A DNA stretch of 64,000 nt from an uncultured Pelagibacteraceae bacterium (GTDB lineage: Bacteria; Pseudomonadota; Alphaproteobacteria; Pelagibacterales; Pelagibacteraceae): the NCBI GenBank assembly GCA_902517615.1, contig CABYCY010000006.1:20567-84566 (forward strand). Reading direction: 5' to 3'. The notes below the pieces were generated by a model. That model ran no database searches, was not told the DNA's origin, and saw only the letters and a list, made by a program, of their open reading frames with translations. This document shows, one piece after another, positions 42,998-54,908 of the stretch; position 1 is the stretch's first letter; each line of letters starts with the position of its first letter. The position numbers and the translations under genes were made by a program.

Positions 42998-44758
42998 TTA
43001 TACTTTTAAAGGAAGAACTTTGAGCAGAAGCTTATTTCTAATTAAATCAGCATTTATTTGATTTAATGCTGTCAAAATAAAATAAAGTCTTTTTTCGTCA
43101 ATATTTTCTATTTTATTTTGTCCTATAATTTCAATCAAAGTAAGTAGAAGAGTTCCAACTTCTTTGTTATTAATCAAAGTTTGAAGATCACTATTCAATT
43201 CAAATGGTTTATTTGCATATAAACTATCGTATTCAGATGAAATTTTTATACCATCAGACTTAAGACTTTCAATGAAAATAACATCTTTAATAGACAAAAC
43301 ATCATTACTAAATTTCATTTTATCTAAAAATTTCCTAACAACTTCTTGAATCTCAGACTTAGAATAATCACCTCTAAAATAATTTATCCATTTAGATTGA
43401 TGTAAAATTTTATTATTAAAATTAATTCTTTTAAATTCAGAATTCTCTTTTTTTGAAAAATTATCATAAAAAGTCATAAAATCATTAGATACGTTTTCAA
43501 TTTTGACTTCTGATAAAATATTTATTAATTCTAAATCAAAAGCCAGATCTATTTCATCTTTCTGAAATAGTTCTTTTAATAACTTTGCAAATTGTAATTT
43601 TAAGTTGGGTTCTTCAGTTAAAAGTGTTCTTTGATATATAAGTGCCCTTGATTGAATAGGAGATAACGACTTAAGCGACTCCTCCACATTTAAAAGTTGA
43701 TTTATATTAAATTGAAATTTCTTATAATGTTCAAATAACTCTTTCTCAGAATAAATTTTATAATGTGTAGCTTTTTCAATTACAGAAATTTTATCCTCTT
43801 CATTGATATCAATATTAGTTAAATCTGGTAATAAATTTGAGTTTGAAAGATACTTCCAAATTAATTTGGATGTATTTTCATTTGGCTGAAAAGTAAATTC
43901 AGAATTTGTTCTATGAGCCAAATGAAAGTCTAAAATTGAATCTTCAGATGTTTCTATACTTGCTTCTTCAATATAGCCAAACAAATAGTTTATTTTGTTC
44001 TCAAAATATTCGTCTTCAAAACCTAACTCTTTTTTAAGATCTAAAATTAATTGTGCTTCTTCACTTTTTCCATAATTAATTAAACAATACAAATTAAATT
44101 TTGACAAATATTCATCTTCAACTGGTTTTTTGATTTTCGAAAAAAATTCGCAAGATTTTTTTATATTTGATTCTGATAAATAATTGTCAACCAAATGTCT
44201 CGTAAGTATAGGATGTGAATTTATTACCTGATTATTTATTAAAAATTCTTCTATTAGATCTAGCTGAGAATTTTTTATTAAAAAATTAGTCTTGAATTTT
44301 AAAAATTCTTGTTCTGTAATATTTTGACTAGGATAGTGTGCATTTGTTAGTAGCGAAATATTCATAATTTCAGATGCATCATTTGAAAGGTTTATCTTTT
44401 CAATACTTTTAAAAAGATTTTTTAATTTTTGGCCATCTGAATTAACCCACATATCAATACTTAGTCCATGTTCTTGGGGATCATACAGTCCAACTATTTT
44501 AATATCCTTTGACAATAGATCCTCATCAAGCTCTATAGGGTTATTTTGTTTGTCAGACTGCATATCAAAAACACTAGTTTTTGAATTGCCACTTATGTTT
44601 TCAGTTGAAATTTTTGTTTCTGTAATTACTTCGATTTCCTTTTTTTCTAAATTCCAAATGTCTATAGGCTTATCTTCTGCTAAAATTGAAGATACAGAAA
44701 TTAAGTAGCTTAAAAAAAATAAAATACTTTTTTTACTTAATAATTTTAAAATTTTCAT
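42998..44758 (-). CDS. Predicted periplasmic helical-repeat protein, unknown function
   Basis: A 586-residue protein I do not recognise by family. The first 27 residues look like a Sec signal peptide (KKSILFFLSYLISVSSILA, then EDK). After an Asp/Asn/Ser-rich region (about 30-100) the rest is predicted almost entirely alpha-helical with leucine-rich repeating pairs, like TPR or other solenoid repeats (about 110-580). No catalytic motif is visible. It overlaps the 60-residue membrane protein gene upstream by 26 bp, and def follows. A scaffold or envelope-assembly role is a guess. Confidence 0.7.
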   Translation of the reverse strand: MKILKLLSKKSILFFLSYLISVSSILAEDKPIDIWNLEKKEIEVITETKISTENISGNSKTSVFDMQSDKQNNPIELDEDLLSKDIKIVGLYDPQEHGLSIDMWVNSDGQKLKNLFKSIEKINLSNDASEIMNISLLTNAHYPSQNITEQEFLKFKTNFLIKNSQLDLIEEFLINNQVINSHPILTRHLVDNYLSESNIKKSCEFFSKIKKPVEDEYLSKFNLYCLINYGKSEEAQLILDLKKELGFEDEYFENKINYLFGYIEEASIETSEDSILDFHLAHRTNSEFTFQPNENTSKLIWKYLSNSNLLPDLTNIDINEEDKISVIEKATHYKIYSEKELFEHYKKFQFNINQLLNVEESLKSLSPIQSRALIYQRTLLTEEPNLKLQFAKLLKELFQKDEIDLAFDLELINILSEVKIENVSNDFMTFYDNFSKKENSEFKRINFNNKILHQSKWINYFRGDYSKSEIQEVVRKFLDKMKFSNDVLSIKDVIFIESLKSDGIKISSEYDSLYANKPFELNSDLQTLINNKEVGTLLLTLIEIIGQNKIENIDEKRLYFILTALNQINADLIRNKLLLKVLPLKV

Positions 44759-44915
44759 TTGGAATAATTTTTTCTATTTCTTTTTTAGGTGCAGGAAAAT
44801 CAATAGAATTTAAAAAAAATACTATACCTAGAATAATTACCAGTCCAAAAATAGATTTAACAACTAGTCCAATTATACTTTTTTTACCTGAACTTGTATT
44901 TTTGTTGAATTGCAT
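44733..44915 (-). CDS. Small single-pass membrane protein
   Basis: A 60-residue protein with a short basic N-terminus (about 1-13), one membrane helix (about 14-36, GLVVKSIFGLVIILGIVFFL) and a C-terminal periplasmic tail NSIDFPAPKKEIEKIIPNEN. Similar short proteins upstream of aroK are familiar in alphaproteobacteria, from memory. It overlaps the following 586-residue secreted protein gene by 26 bp, so the two are probably translated together. Divergent from aroK, with 57 bp between starts. Confidence 0.68.
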   Translation of the reverse strand: MQFNKNTSSGKKSIIGLVVKSIFGLVIILGIVFFLNSIDFPAPKKEIEKIIPNENFKIIK

Positions 44916-44972
44916 ATAACTTTTGTTAATTTCAAATTAAGACATATTTGTGTTTTTTCAATATTTAAACTT

Positions 44973-45485
44973 ATGAAATCAAAAAAAAATCTTGTTTTTT
45001 TAGGTATGATGGGATCTGGAAAGAGTTCCATAGGTTCTTTGGTTGCAAAAAAATTAAAACTACAATTTGTTGATATTGACAAAGAAATTGAAAAGAATTT
45101 AAAAATTACAATTAGAAAAATATTTGAAACCAAGGGAGAGGATTATTTTAGAAAAATTGAGGAAAAAATTACACTTAAAGAATTAAAATTAAATTCTATA
45201 GTTATTTCTCTGGGTGGTGGTGCATTTACAAATAAAAATATTAGAAGAGAAGTTTTAAAAAATCATATTTCATTTTGGTTAAATTGGGATAATAAAATAT
45301 TAATTGAAAGAATAAAAAATAACAAAAAAAGACCTTTAACAATTAATGCTACAGATAAAGATTTAATTGATTTAATTAAAAATCGAACTAACATTTATTC
45401 AAAAGCCTTATATGAAATTAAATGTGATAATCTAACAAAAAATGAAATTGTAAATAAAATTCAAAAAATATATGAAACCAATTAA
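44973..45485 (+). CDS. aroK: Shikimate kinase
   Basis: Phosphorylates shikimate. The start MKSKKNLVFLGMMGSGKSS at 44973 (170 residues) is chosen because the longer frame from 44910 runs through the divergent gene's leader. P-loop GMMGSGKSS, shikimate-binding FVDIDKEIE, LGGGAFTN and the LID KKRPLT are present. It overlaps aroB by 14 bp. Confidence 0.95.
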   Translation: MKSKKNLVFLGMMGSGKSSIGSLVAKKLKLQFVDIDKEIEKNLKITIRKIFETKGEDYFRKIEEKITLKELKLNSIVISLGGGAFTNKNIRREVLKNHISFWLNWDNKILIERIKNNKKRPLTINATDKDLIDLIKNRTNIYSKALYEIKCDNLTKNEIVNKIQKIYETN

Positions 45486-46578
45486 ATTAAATATAAAAAC
45501 TAAAACACAACAATATCCTATAATTATTGGATCAAATTTAATTTCAAAAGTTTCACAAATAGCAAAAAATAATTCAGTGAATTTTAAAAAATGTCTATTA
45601 ATTGTAGACAACAAAGTTCCTAACAAATTTATTTTAAAAATTAAAAAATCTTTAAAACAAAAAAAAATTTATATTTGTTTATTTAATGCAAAGGAAAATA
45701 ATAAAAATTTTATTATAATTAATAAAATTTTAGAAATATTATTAAAAAATAACTTCTCTAGAGAAGATTGTATGATATCTATTGGTGGAGGAATAACTGG
45801 GGATATAACTGGATTTGCTGCAAGTATATTCAAAAGAGGTTTAAGATTTATTAATATTCCAACTACACTATTATCACAGGTAGACTCGTCAATTGGTGGT
45901 AAAACAGGAATAAATTCTAAATATGGAAAAAACTTAATCGGAAGTTTTTATCAACCAAATATAGTTATTTCAGACACTCAATTTCTTAAATCACTTTCTA
46001 AAAGAGAGATTGTATGTGGGTATGGAGAAATTTTAAAACACTCTCTTATTAAGAGTAAAAAATTTTTTATCTTTTTAGATAAAAATTCAAAAAAAATTCT
46101 TCAACTATCATCACCATTTATTGAAAAAACAATATATGAAAGTTGTAAAATAAAAAAAAAAGTAGTTGAAAAAGATGAAAAGGAAACGAATTTAAGAAAA
46201 ATTTTAAATTTTGGTCACACCTTTGCTCATTCATACGAGGCTAGCTTGGGTTATAGTAAGAAACTAAATCATGGAGAAGCGGTAATTCTAGGAATGCAAA
46301 CAGCATTAACTTTTAGTTTAAAAGTAAATATTCTTAAACAAAAAGATTATAAATTAATAATTAATCATATTAAAAATTTAAATTTACCAATATCTATAAA
46401 TAAATTTTTTACAAAAATGCATCTAAAGAAAATTTTATTCTTCATGCTAAAAGATAAAAAAAATAAATCTGACAAGATAAGTTTAGTATTGTTAAATAAA
46501 ATCGGTTCTGCAGTTATAAATAAAGAATATTCAAAAGAAAGTTTGAAAATATTTTTAAAAGATTATCTAAGAAATTAA
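45472..46578 (+). CDS. aroB: 3-dehydroquinate synthase
   Basis: NAD- and metal-dependent cyclisation of DAHP. The 368-residue protein has GGGITGDITGFAASIFKRG (about 104-122), TTLLSQVDSSIGGKTGIN, the metal-site LNFGHTFAHSYE and LNHGEAVILGM. It overlaps aroK by 14 bp, the classical aroK-aroB operon, and its 3' end overlaps bolA convergently by 12 bp. Confidence 0.96.
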   Translation: MKPIKLNIKTKTQQYPIIIGSNLISKVSQIAKNNSVNFKKCLLIVDNKVPNKFILKIKKSLKQKKIYICLFNAKENNKNFIIINKILEILLKNNFSREDCMISIGGGITGDITGFAASIFKRGLRFINIPTTLLSQVDSSIGGKTGINSKYGKNLIGSFYQPNIVISDTQFLKSLSKREIVCGYGEILKHSLIKSKKFFIFLDKNSKKILQLSSPFIEKTIYESCKIKKKVVEKDEKETNLRKILNFGHTFAHSYEASLGYSKKLNHGEAVILGMQTALTFSLKVNILKQKDYKLIINHIKNLNLPISINKFFTKMHLKKILFFMLKDKKNKSDKISLVLLNKIGSAVINKEYSKESLKIFLKDYLRN

Positions 46579-46827
46579 AACTTGGACAGAATGAATAGCC
46601 TCTTTTAACTCTTGGTCTAATATTTTATATATTTTTTTATTACTCTCAATTCTACTCATTGATTTGAGTTCATTAGAGACTATTTTTATTTTTAAATGAA
46701 ATTTCCCTTCTTGGTTTCCTATATGATTTTTATGAAGAAAAGATTTATCTTCAATTTCAATATTTTGAATATCTATTTGATTTGATAATTTTTTTTTTAT
46801 ATTTGCAATTAATTCATTTATATCCAT
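46567..46827 (-). CDS. bolA: BolA family protein
   Basis: An 86-residue protein of the BolA/IbaG family, which partners monothiol glutaredoxins in iron-sulfur handling. It has the alpha-beta core, with the conserved His in HLKIKIVSNELKSMSRIESN and a C-terminal helix LDQELKEAIHSVQV. The central loop FLHKNHIGNQEG carries candidate ligand histidines. It is a single-gene unit, divergent from the dnaJ-like gene by 17 bp and convergent with aroB. Confidence 0.88.
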   Translation of the reverse strand: MDINELIANIKKKLSNQIDIQNIEIEDKSFLHKNHIGNQEGKFHLKIKIVSNELKSMSRIESNKKIYKILDQELKEAIHSVQVLIS

Positions 46828-46844
46828 ATAGTAATTATTATATC

Positions 46845-47378
46845 ATGAAAAACATTTGTGACTGGAATAATTGTAATAAAATTGGTGAATATAAAGCACC
46901 TGTTGAAAAAGATAACAGCAAAAAATACAGGATGCTCTGTCTAGAGCATGTACGAGAATTTAATAAAAATTGGAATTATTTTTCAGGTATGAATGATGAT
47001 CAAGTTATTGATTTTTTAAAATCTGATATGACTTGGCATAAACCCACTCAAAGTTTTAGTTCCTCAGATAATTTCTTTAAAGTGTTATGGAATAACACCT
47101 TGAAAGACGAATTAGATAAGGACAAAATAAATGGTGATTATAATCATATGCGTCAATTTAAATTTAATCACAAAGACATAAAAGCATTTGGAATACTTGG
47201 GATTTCTGTGGGATTAAGATGGAAGAGCATACAAGATAAATTCAAAATACTTGTTAAAAAATTTCACCCTGATATGAATTCTGGAAATAAAAAATACGAG
47301 GAAAAATTAAAATTAATAACTTTAGCTTATACTCAGCTTAAAAATACATATAGAGATAAAATTGACACCAAATCTTAA
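46845..47378 (+). CDS. DnaJ-domain protein linked to cobS-cobT
   Basis: A 177-residue J-domain co-chaperone-like protein. The start [16 protein letters not shown] at 46845 is chosen because upstream codons are hydrophobic and overlap the bolA promoter. A CxxxxC-type region (C5, C10, C33 area) and the C-terminal J domain (about 115-172) with FHPDMNSG, the HPD signature, are visible. Proteins of this kind often precede cobS in alphaproteobacteria. The cobS TTG start lies inside its last codons. Confidence 0.82.
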   Translation: MKNICDWNNCNKIGEYKAPVEKDNSKKYRMLCLEHVREFNKNWNYFSGMNDDQVIDFLKSDMTWHKPTQSFSSSDNFFKVLWNNTLKDELDKDKINGDYNHMRQFKFNHKDIKAFGILGISVGLRWKSIQDKFKILVKKFHPDMNSGNKKYEEKLKLITLAYTQLKNTYRDKIDTKS

Positions 47379-48336
47379 CTTAGAGCCAGATATTAAAATT
47401 TCCTTAAAACAGACTTTTGGAATAGATTCTGAAATGGAAGTCGATGCATTTTCAAAAAAAACTGATTACGTCCCTGAAATAGATAAAAATTATAAATTTG
47501 ACAGAGATACAACGCTAGCAATTATCTCGGGTTTTGCTTTTAATAAAAGAGTTTTAGTTCAAGGATATCACGGTACTGGTAAATCTACTCATATAGAACA
47601 AATTGCTGCAAGATTAAATTGGCCTTGTATTAGAGTTAATTTAGATAGTCACGTAAGCAGGATAGATTTAATCGGAAAAGATGCGATAGTGTTAAAAGAT
47701 GGAAAACAAATCACCGAATTCAATGAAGGTATTTTACCATGGTCAATTCAAAATCCAGTTGCACTTGTTTTTGATGAATACGATGCAGGAAGACCAGATG
47801 TTATGTTTGTAATCCAAAGAGTATTAGAAGCAGAAGGTAATTTTACCTTACTAGATAAAAATAAAGTCATTAAGCAAAATAAATTTTTTAGATTATTTGC
47901 TACTTCTAACACTGTTGGACTAGGTGATACTACAGGTCTTTATCACGGTACACAGCAAATTAACCAAGGTCAAATGGATAGATGGAATATTGTAACAACA
48001 TTAAATTATCTAAGCTTAGATAAAGAGATGGATATTGTTTTAGCAAAAAATAAAAACCTTAATAACGCAAAAGGAAAAGAGAAAGTTTCGAATATGATAA
48101 AAGTAGCATCTCTTACTCGTAAAGGATTTATAGCAGGTGATATTTCAACTGTAATGAGCCCTAGAACTGTATTGCATTGGGCAGAAAATTCAGAAATTTT
48201 TAAAGACACCGGTTACGCTTTTAGAGTAACTTTTCTAAATAAATGTGATGATATTGAAAAAAATACTATCGCAGAATATTATCAAAGATGTTTTGGAGAA
48301 GAGTTGCCAGAGTCTTTGATAAATATTCAAATATAA
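47362..48336 (+). CDS. cobS: CobS-type AAA+ ATPase (cobaltochelatase subunit family)
   Basis: MoxR-like AAA+ ATPase of 324 residues. It begins at a TTG (47362, [10 protein letters not shown]), overlapping the dnaJ-like gene by 17 bp. Walker [10 protein letters not shown] (about 72-80), [13 protein letters not shown], Walker [11 protein letters not shown] and the sensor region [17 protein letters not shown] are typical CobS. In cobalamin producers CobS works with CobT and CobN; no cobN or other cobalamin gene is in the window, so a separate chaperone or MoxR/VWA role may apply. Confidence 0.9.
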   Translation: MTPNLNLEPDIKISLKQTFGIDSEMEVDAFSKKTDYVPEIDKNYKFDRDTTLAIISGFAFNKRVLVQGYHGTGKSTHIEQIAARLNWPCIRVNLDSHVSRIDLIGKDAIVLKDGKQITEFNEGILPWSIQNPVALVFDEYDAGRPDVMFVIQRVLEAEGNFTLLDKNKVIKQNKFFRLFATSNTVGLGDTTGLYHGTQQINQGQMDRWNIVTTLNYLSLDKEMDIVLAKNKNLNNAKGKEKVSNMIKVASLTRKGFIAGDISTVMSPRTVLHWAENSEIFKDTGYAFRVTFLNKCDDIEKNTIAEYYQRCFGEELPESLINIQI

Positions 48337-50136
48337 ATGAGTTCAAAAGAAACTGATATAAAAGAAAAATTTAGAATTGCTCTAAATTCTACAGCAAAAG
48401 TAATTTCTGATGATTTCGATATAAATCATAAAAACTCAGAAGATAAAAAGACTAGAGATCTTATATCAATAGAAATTGATAATCTTACAAATCCAAGTGA
48501 CTTTATAAAGTTGCGTGCAGAGACTGACTCAAGCGCTTTAAAAAAAAAATTTTCAGATGACTCAATTTTTAAAAAAAATTTACCCAGCAATACTTCTTCC
48601 AGATCACTTTATAATATTGCTGAAAAAATTAGATATGAGGTCTTAGGTGGTCAAATGCTGAAAGGTATAGAAAAAAACTTTCATGAAAATTATTCTCAAA
48701 TAATAAACCGTAAAAGGAAAGATCAATTAAAAACCAAAGAAGATGTTCCTGTAGCAGAAGCATTTGAGCTATATATGCTTAAAAATTTTCATAAAATAAA
48801 ACTTAATTCATCAGCTTCTAGAATGTTAAATTTTTGGGAAAAGGATTTTGATCAATCTATTGAAAAGCATAAAGAATACTTAATTAAAAATCTAGAAGAT
48901 CAACAAACTTACAGCTCAAAATTTACACAAATATTAAATGAAATGGATATATTTCAAAGTGAAGATGATAATGAGAAAGAAGAACAAAATCAGGATCAAG
49001 GTCAAGACAACCCATCAAATGATGATCAAAGCAAAGATAATGAAGATAACAAGGATGAAAACGATGACCAAGAAACTCAAGCCACTTTAGATGCTGATTA
49101 TAATATTGATGAGTTTAATCTAGATGAACAACTTTCAGATGTTGAATCTGATGAACAAAGTTCAGAACAAATAGTCAAAAAAAATATCGATAATATTAAT
49201 CTTGATTATAAAATATTTACCCTTCAATTTGATGAAATTATAAAAGCAGAAAACTTAGAAAATGCTGATGAGGCTACTAAACTTAGAAAAAACTTAGATC
49301 AACAGCTAATTGGCTTTCAAGATGTTATAACCAAGTTAGCAAACAAACTTCAAAGGCAACTGCTGGCAAAGCAAAATAGAGCATGGGAATTTGATTTAGA
49401 GGAAGGATTGTTAGATAGTTCTAAACTTCCAAGAATTATCATGGACCCTTATAATTCTTTATCATTTAAAAAAGAAAAAGATCTGGAATTCAAGGATACT
49501 ATAGTAACACTACTTATAGATAATTCAGGATCTATGAGAGGTAGACCCATTACCATTGCAGCCATTTGTGCCGATATTCTATCTAGAACACTTGAGAGAT
49601 GTTCAGTAAAAGTTGAGATTTTAGGCTTTACTACAAAAAATTGGAAAGGTGGACAAAGTAGAGAGCTTTGGACAAAAAATTCAAAACCAAAAACACCAGG
49701 TAGACTTAATGATTTGAGACACATTATTTATAAAGGAGCTGATACTCACTGGAGACAAGCAAAAAATAATTTAGGATTAATGCTTAAAGAAGGTTTGCTC
49801 AAAGAAAATATTGATGGTGAAGCAATATCATGGGCATATAATCGAATTAAAAAAAGAAAAGAGGAAAGAAAAATATTAATGGTTATTTCAGATGGAGCTC
49901 CAGTTGATGATTCGACTCTTTCAGTGAATTCAGGAGATTTCCTAGAAAAACATTTAAAAAAGATTGTTAAATTTATTGAAAACAAATCTGATATAGAAGT
50001 TTTAGCTATTGGGATTGGTCATGATGTTTCAAGGTATTATGATAAAGCGATAAAGATTACTGATGTAAATGAGTTAGGAGATGTAATGATTTCTCAATTA
50101 AGCTCATTATTTGAGTCCAAAAAAAATTTTCATTAA
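48337..50136 (+). CDS. cobT: CobT-type VWA protein (cobaltochelatase subunit family)
   Basis: Partner of CobS with 599 residues. It has an N-terminal helical region, a strongly acidic Asp/Glu/Gln/Asn stretch (about 208-285, e.g. [20 protein letters not shown]), and a C-terminal von Willebrand A domain with the metal-ion adhesion site DNSGSMRG (about 392-399). It starts at the base after the cobS stop. Its 3' end overlaps regB by 4 bp convergently. Family members lacking CobN are thought to act with CobS as a MoxR-VWA pair. Confidence 0.9.
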   Translation: MSSKETDIKEKFRIALNSTAKVISDDFDINHKNSEDKKTRDLISIEIDNLTNPSDFIKLRAETDSSALKKKFSDDSIFKKNLPSNTSSRSLYNIAEKIRYEVLGGQMLKGIEKNFHENYSQIINRKRKDQLKTKEDVPVAEAFELYMLKNFHKIKLNSSASRMLNFWEKDFDQSIEKHKEYLIKNLEDQQTYSSKFTQILNEMDIFQSEDDNEKEEQNQDQGQDNPSNDDQSKDNEDNKDENDDQETQATLDADYNIDEFNLDEQLSDVESDEQSSEQIVKKNIDNINLDYKIFTLQFDEIIKAENLENADEATKLRKNLDQQLIGFQDVITKLANKLQRQLLAKQNRAWEFDLEEGLLDSSKLPRIIMDPYNSLSFKKEKDLEFKDTIVTLLIDNSGSMRGRPITIAAICADILSRTLERCSVKVEILGFTTKNWKGGQSRELWTKNSKPKTPGRLNDLRHIIYKGADTHWRQAKNNLGLMLKEGLLKENIDGEAISWAYNRIKKRKEERKILMVISDGAPVDDSTLSVNSGDFLEKHLKKIVKFIENKSDIEVLAIGIGHDVSRYYDKAIKITDVNELGDVMISQLSSLFESKKNFH

Positions 50137-51413
50137 ATATTAAATAAATCTCTGTTTTTCCATTTAATAATAACTTCGGCACCACTTCGCGTTTTTGAAT
50201 TTCTAAAATTTAAATCGGCAAAATTTTTTTCTAATAAATTTTTTCCAATAAATAAACCAAGTCCTAAACCCTCTTTTGATTTATCTTTAAAGTAGCTTGA
50301 TTTTAAATATGGTTCTCCAATTTTAGATAAAATATCCCTAGGATAACCGCTACCATCATCTTCAATATTAATTTCGGTTATCTCACTATCACTTCTTAGA
50401 TTTATAAAAACTTTTGATTTAGCGAATTTATTGGCATTTCCAATAAAGTTTCTTAATCCATATACAATTTCTATAGATTTAGTAACTTTTTTAGAGTTTG
50501 AGTCTTGATCAAAATTTAAAATAAATTCCTTTTTACTTATTTCTTTAAATGATGAAACTATCTCACTTAAATAATCTCTAATTGATAAATCTTTATCAAT
50601 AAAATCGTCTTCTTCTACAGGATTTAAGGTCAAACGTTTTAAAATTTCATTACATCGGTCTACTTGGCTTGCTAATAGTTCTATATCTTTTTCTAAATCT
50701 TTTTGGCCTTTAAATTGTTTATTTAAATCATTAGCAATTATTGTTATTGTTGATAATGGGGTGCCTAAAGAATGAGCTGCTGCCGCTGCTTGACCACCTA
50801 AAGATAAAAGCTCATGTTCTGTAGCCATAACCTCCTCCATTTTTGCCAAAGCCTCTTTTCTTAATCTGGATTGTGTTCCAAATGTCATCGCAAAATAATT
50901 GAGAAAAACCAAAGCTACAACTAGAGCGATTGGAATAGAATAATAATAGTAATGACTCACGTGAAAATGGTCACTAAGTGGTGAGGGCAAATCCATAGAA
51001 TAAAAAGTTAAAAACACAATTATAATTGCTGATAAAATTACAAGTAAAGTATTAGTTTTAAAACTTAGATTTGATGAAGAAAATACACTTGGAATTAATA
51101 TAAAAATTACAAATGGATTTACAATTCCTCCTGATAAGTAAAGTAATATGCCTAACTGCAAAATATCAATTAATAAAAATAAAAAAGCTGATCTATCTGA
51201 TAGCTGTGTTTTTTTGTAAATAAATATTAAATATAAGTTACTTAATATTCCTAAAAAAATAATTATGTTTGATGTTAAAAAGTCAAACCGAAAATTTAAA
51301 AAGAAATATACAAAATTTACAGCAATCAATTGACCAGAAATTCCAATCCATCTTAAAGTTATATATGTTGATTTTTGTAAAGAGTGGTATTTTGAAGTTT
51401 CAAAAAACTTCAT
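50133..51413 (-). CDS. regB: RegB/PrrB redox sensor histidine kinase
   Basis: Membrane histidine kinase of the RegB/PrrB type that reports the quinone pool to RegA. The 426-residue protein has about six membrane helices (25-180), the quinone-binding GGIVNPF (95-101), the H box [14 protein letters not shown] (phospho-His214), the redox cysteine in VDRCNEIL (C254), and ATP-site motifs NANKFA, DDGSGYP and GLGLGLFIG. The cognate regA is not adjacent and not in the window. It begins 3 bp after the gyrB stop on the same strand. Confidence 0.9.
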   Translation of the reverse strand: MKFFETSKYHSLQKSTYITLRWIGISGQLIAVNFVYFFLNFRFDFLTSNIIIFLGILSNLYLIFIYKKTQLSDRSAFLFLLIDILQLGILLYLSGGIVNPFVIFILIPSVFSSSNLSFKTNTLLVILSAIIIVFLTFYSMDLPSPLSDHFHVSHYYYYSIPIALVVALVFLNYFAMTFGTQSRLRKEALAKMEEVMATEHELLSLGGQAAAAAHSLGTPLSTITIIANDLNKQFKGQKDLEKDIELLASQVDRCNEILKRLTLNPVEEDDFIDKDLSIRDYLSEIVSSFKEISKKEFILNFDQDSNSKKVTKSIEIVYGLRNFIGNANKFAKSKVFINLRSDSEITEINIEDDGSGYPRDILSKIGEPYLKSSYFKDKSKEGLGLGLFIGKNLLEKNFADLNFRNSKTRSGAEVIIKWKNRDLFNI

Positions 51414-51415
51414 TT

Positions 51416-53482
<2,067 letters not shown>

Positions 53483-53593
53483 TTAAATTTTGGAAAAAGA
53501 AAATTATAACATTTTTTAAAAAAATTGCTTATTTATCTTAATAAAAAAATTCTAAAATACTAAAATTAATATTGAAAAATAAGGCTTATTAGA

Positions 53594-53683
53594 TGGCGGA
53601 GAGAATGGGATTCGAACCCATGATAGAGTTGCCCCTATACACGCTTTCCAAGCGTGCGCCTTCAACCACTCGGCCACCTCTCC
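53594..53683 (-). tRNA. tRNA-Ser (GGA)
   Basis: Type II tRNA of 90 nt with encoded CCA. Acceptor GGAGAGG/TCTCTCC, discriminator G, anticodon loop TTGGAAA, a long variable arm (ATAGGGGCAACTCTATC region) and a canonical T loop TTCGAAT. It lies between gyrB and the divergent glycosyltransferase-like gene. Confidence 0.96.
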
Positions 53684-53731
53684 ATTGTTATTAATTGCTT
53701 ATTTAATATATTATAATTAAACAATAACAAG

Positions 53732-54880
53732 ATGAACTTCAAAGAATTTAAAGAAAGTCTCAAATTTAGAAAATATAAAAATTGGAAGATAATTATAAGA
53801 TTTATTGAATATAAATTAAAAAATTTTTTTATAGATATTTTGGTTAATTTAAATCGTTTTAAGTTTAATTCAAAAGAAATTATAGACTTAGGCACATTCA
53901 AAGATAATAGCTATATAAATTTTTTTTTATATTCACTAAAGAATGAATATGACTTTGCATACAAAAATGATGAAAATGCAAAAAAATTATTTAGAAGGAT
54001 TGGTTTTTTCAATTTTTTTAAACATACAATATCTAATTCTAATCTAAATATTAATTCAAAAATAAAAATAAATATGAGTACGCCATCAGAAAATGATAGT
54101 GAATTATCAATAGATACAAACTATTTTGAGTATTTTTATAATAAAAAAAAATTTTTACATAAAAATAATATTGTCATGCCTTACTTCATGTATCCAAGAA
54201 TTTATAATTCTTTTTATAAAAAAATTAATATTATTAAAAAACCTAATTTTAAATTGAGAGTTTTTTTTTCAGGTTCAGTCGTAGAAGATGGCTATAGTAA
54301 TTTTTATTGGAAACAAGAACCAGAAAAATTTCCTAATAGAATTAAAATTATTAATAGTATTTTAAAAGAGTTTAAAAAAGAAATTTATTTAATTAATTCA
54401 AGCAAGGATTTAAAAACATCTAATTTTTCAAATAAAAAAATTATTCTTTGTCTGCATGATAAAATTATGAAAAAAACATCATATAAATTGAATTTTAAAA
54501 ATAATTTCAATCTTTTAAGTCAATCATGTTTCAATTTAACCTGTCCTGGAGTAGTAATGCCACTATGTCACCACTTAATTGAAGGTATAAAAGTTGGATC
54601 AATACCAATTACAAATTGTGAAAACTTATTGCTTCCCAATCTAAATAGTGAAAATTCAATACAATATTCAAATTTAAATGAAATTATTCAAAAAATTTAT
54701 GAAGCTTTAGATATGCATAACGATAAAATTTTAGAAATGCGTTCAAAAGTACAAGAATATTACAAAATTAATTTATCGCCAGAGTCCTTTAAACAAAATT
54801 TCAAAAAAACTATATCTGAAAAAAGAAACAACAAAATAATATGTTGTGATGACCATGGAAGTATAAACGGAATGGTATAA
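53732..54880 (+). CDS. Putative exostosin-like glycosyltransferase
   Basis: A 382-residue protein without clear family match. Its C-terminal half has RVFFSGSV (about 177-184) and CPGVVMPLCHHLIEGIKVG (about 271-289) then SIPI, which recalls the nucleotide-sugar region of exostosin (GT47-like) and related GT-B enzymes. No signal peptide or membrane helix is obvious; the N-terminal 70 residues are lysine/phenylalanine-rich. It is the only plus-strand gene between gyrB and the lepA cluster and sits 48 bp from tRNA-Ser. Its composition is very AT-rich. It may modify surface polysaccharide, but this is inference. Confidence 0.55.
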   Translation: MNFKEFKESLKFRKYKNWKIIIRFIEYKLKNFFIDILVNLNRFKFNSKEIIDLGTFKDNSYINFFLYSLKNEYDFAYKNDENAKKLFRRIGFFNFFKHTISNSNLNINSKIKINMSTPSENDSELSIDTNYFEYFYNKKKFLHKNNIVMPYFMYPRIYNSFYKKINIIKKPNFKLRVFFSGSVVEDGYSNFYWKQEPEKFPNRIKIINSILKEFKKEIYLINSSKDLKTSNFSNKKIILCLHDKIMKKTSYKLNFKNNFNLLSQSCFNLTCPGVVMPLCHHLIEGIKVGSIPITNCENLLLPNLNSENSIQYSNLNEIIQKIYEALDMHNDKILEMRSKVQEYYKINLSPESFKQNFKKTISEKRNNKIICCDDHGSINGMV

Positions 54881-54908
54881 TTCTATAATACTTATTTTAC
54901 AAATATTA

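Noticed and set aside
44873-45133. Minus-strand frame of 86 codons opposite aroK
   Set aside because: It is antisense to the conserved aroK P-loop region and overlaps the real 60-residue membrane protein gene.
53520-53600. Possible origin or DnaA-box cluster near gyrB
   Set aside because: No recognisable TTATCCACA-type boxes; gyrB alone is not evidence for an origin.
53662-53901. Minus-strand frame of 79 codons overlapping tRNA-Ser and the glycosyltransferase-like gene
   Set aside because: It runs across the tRNA 5' end and is antisense to a longer frame; no protein-like features.
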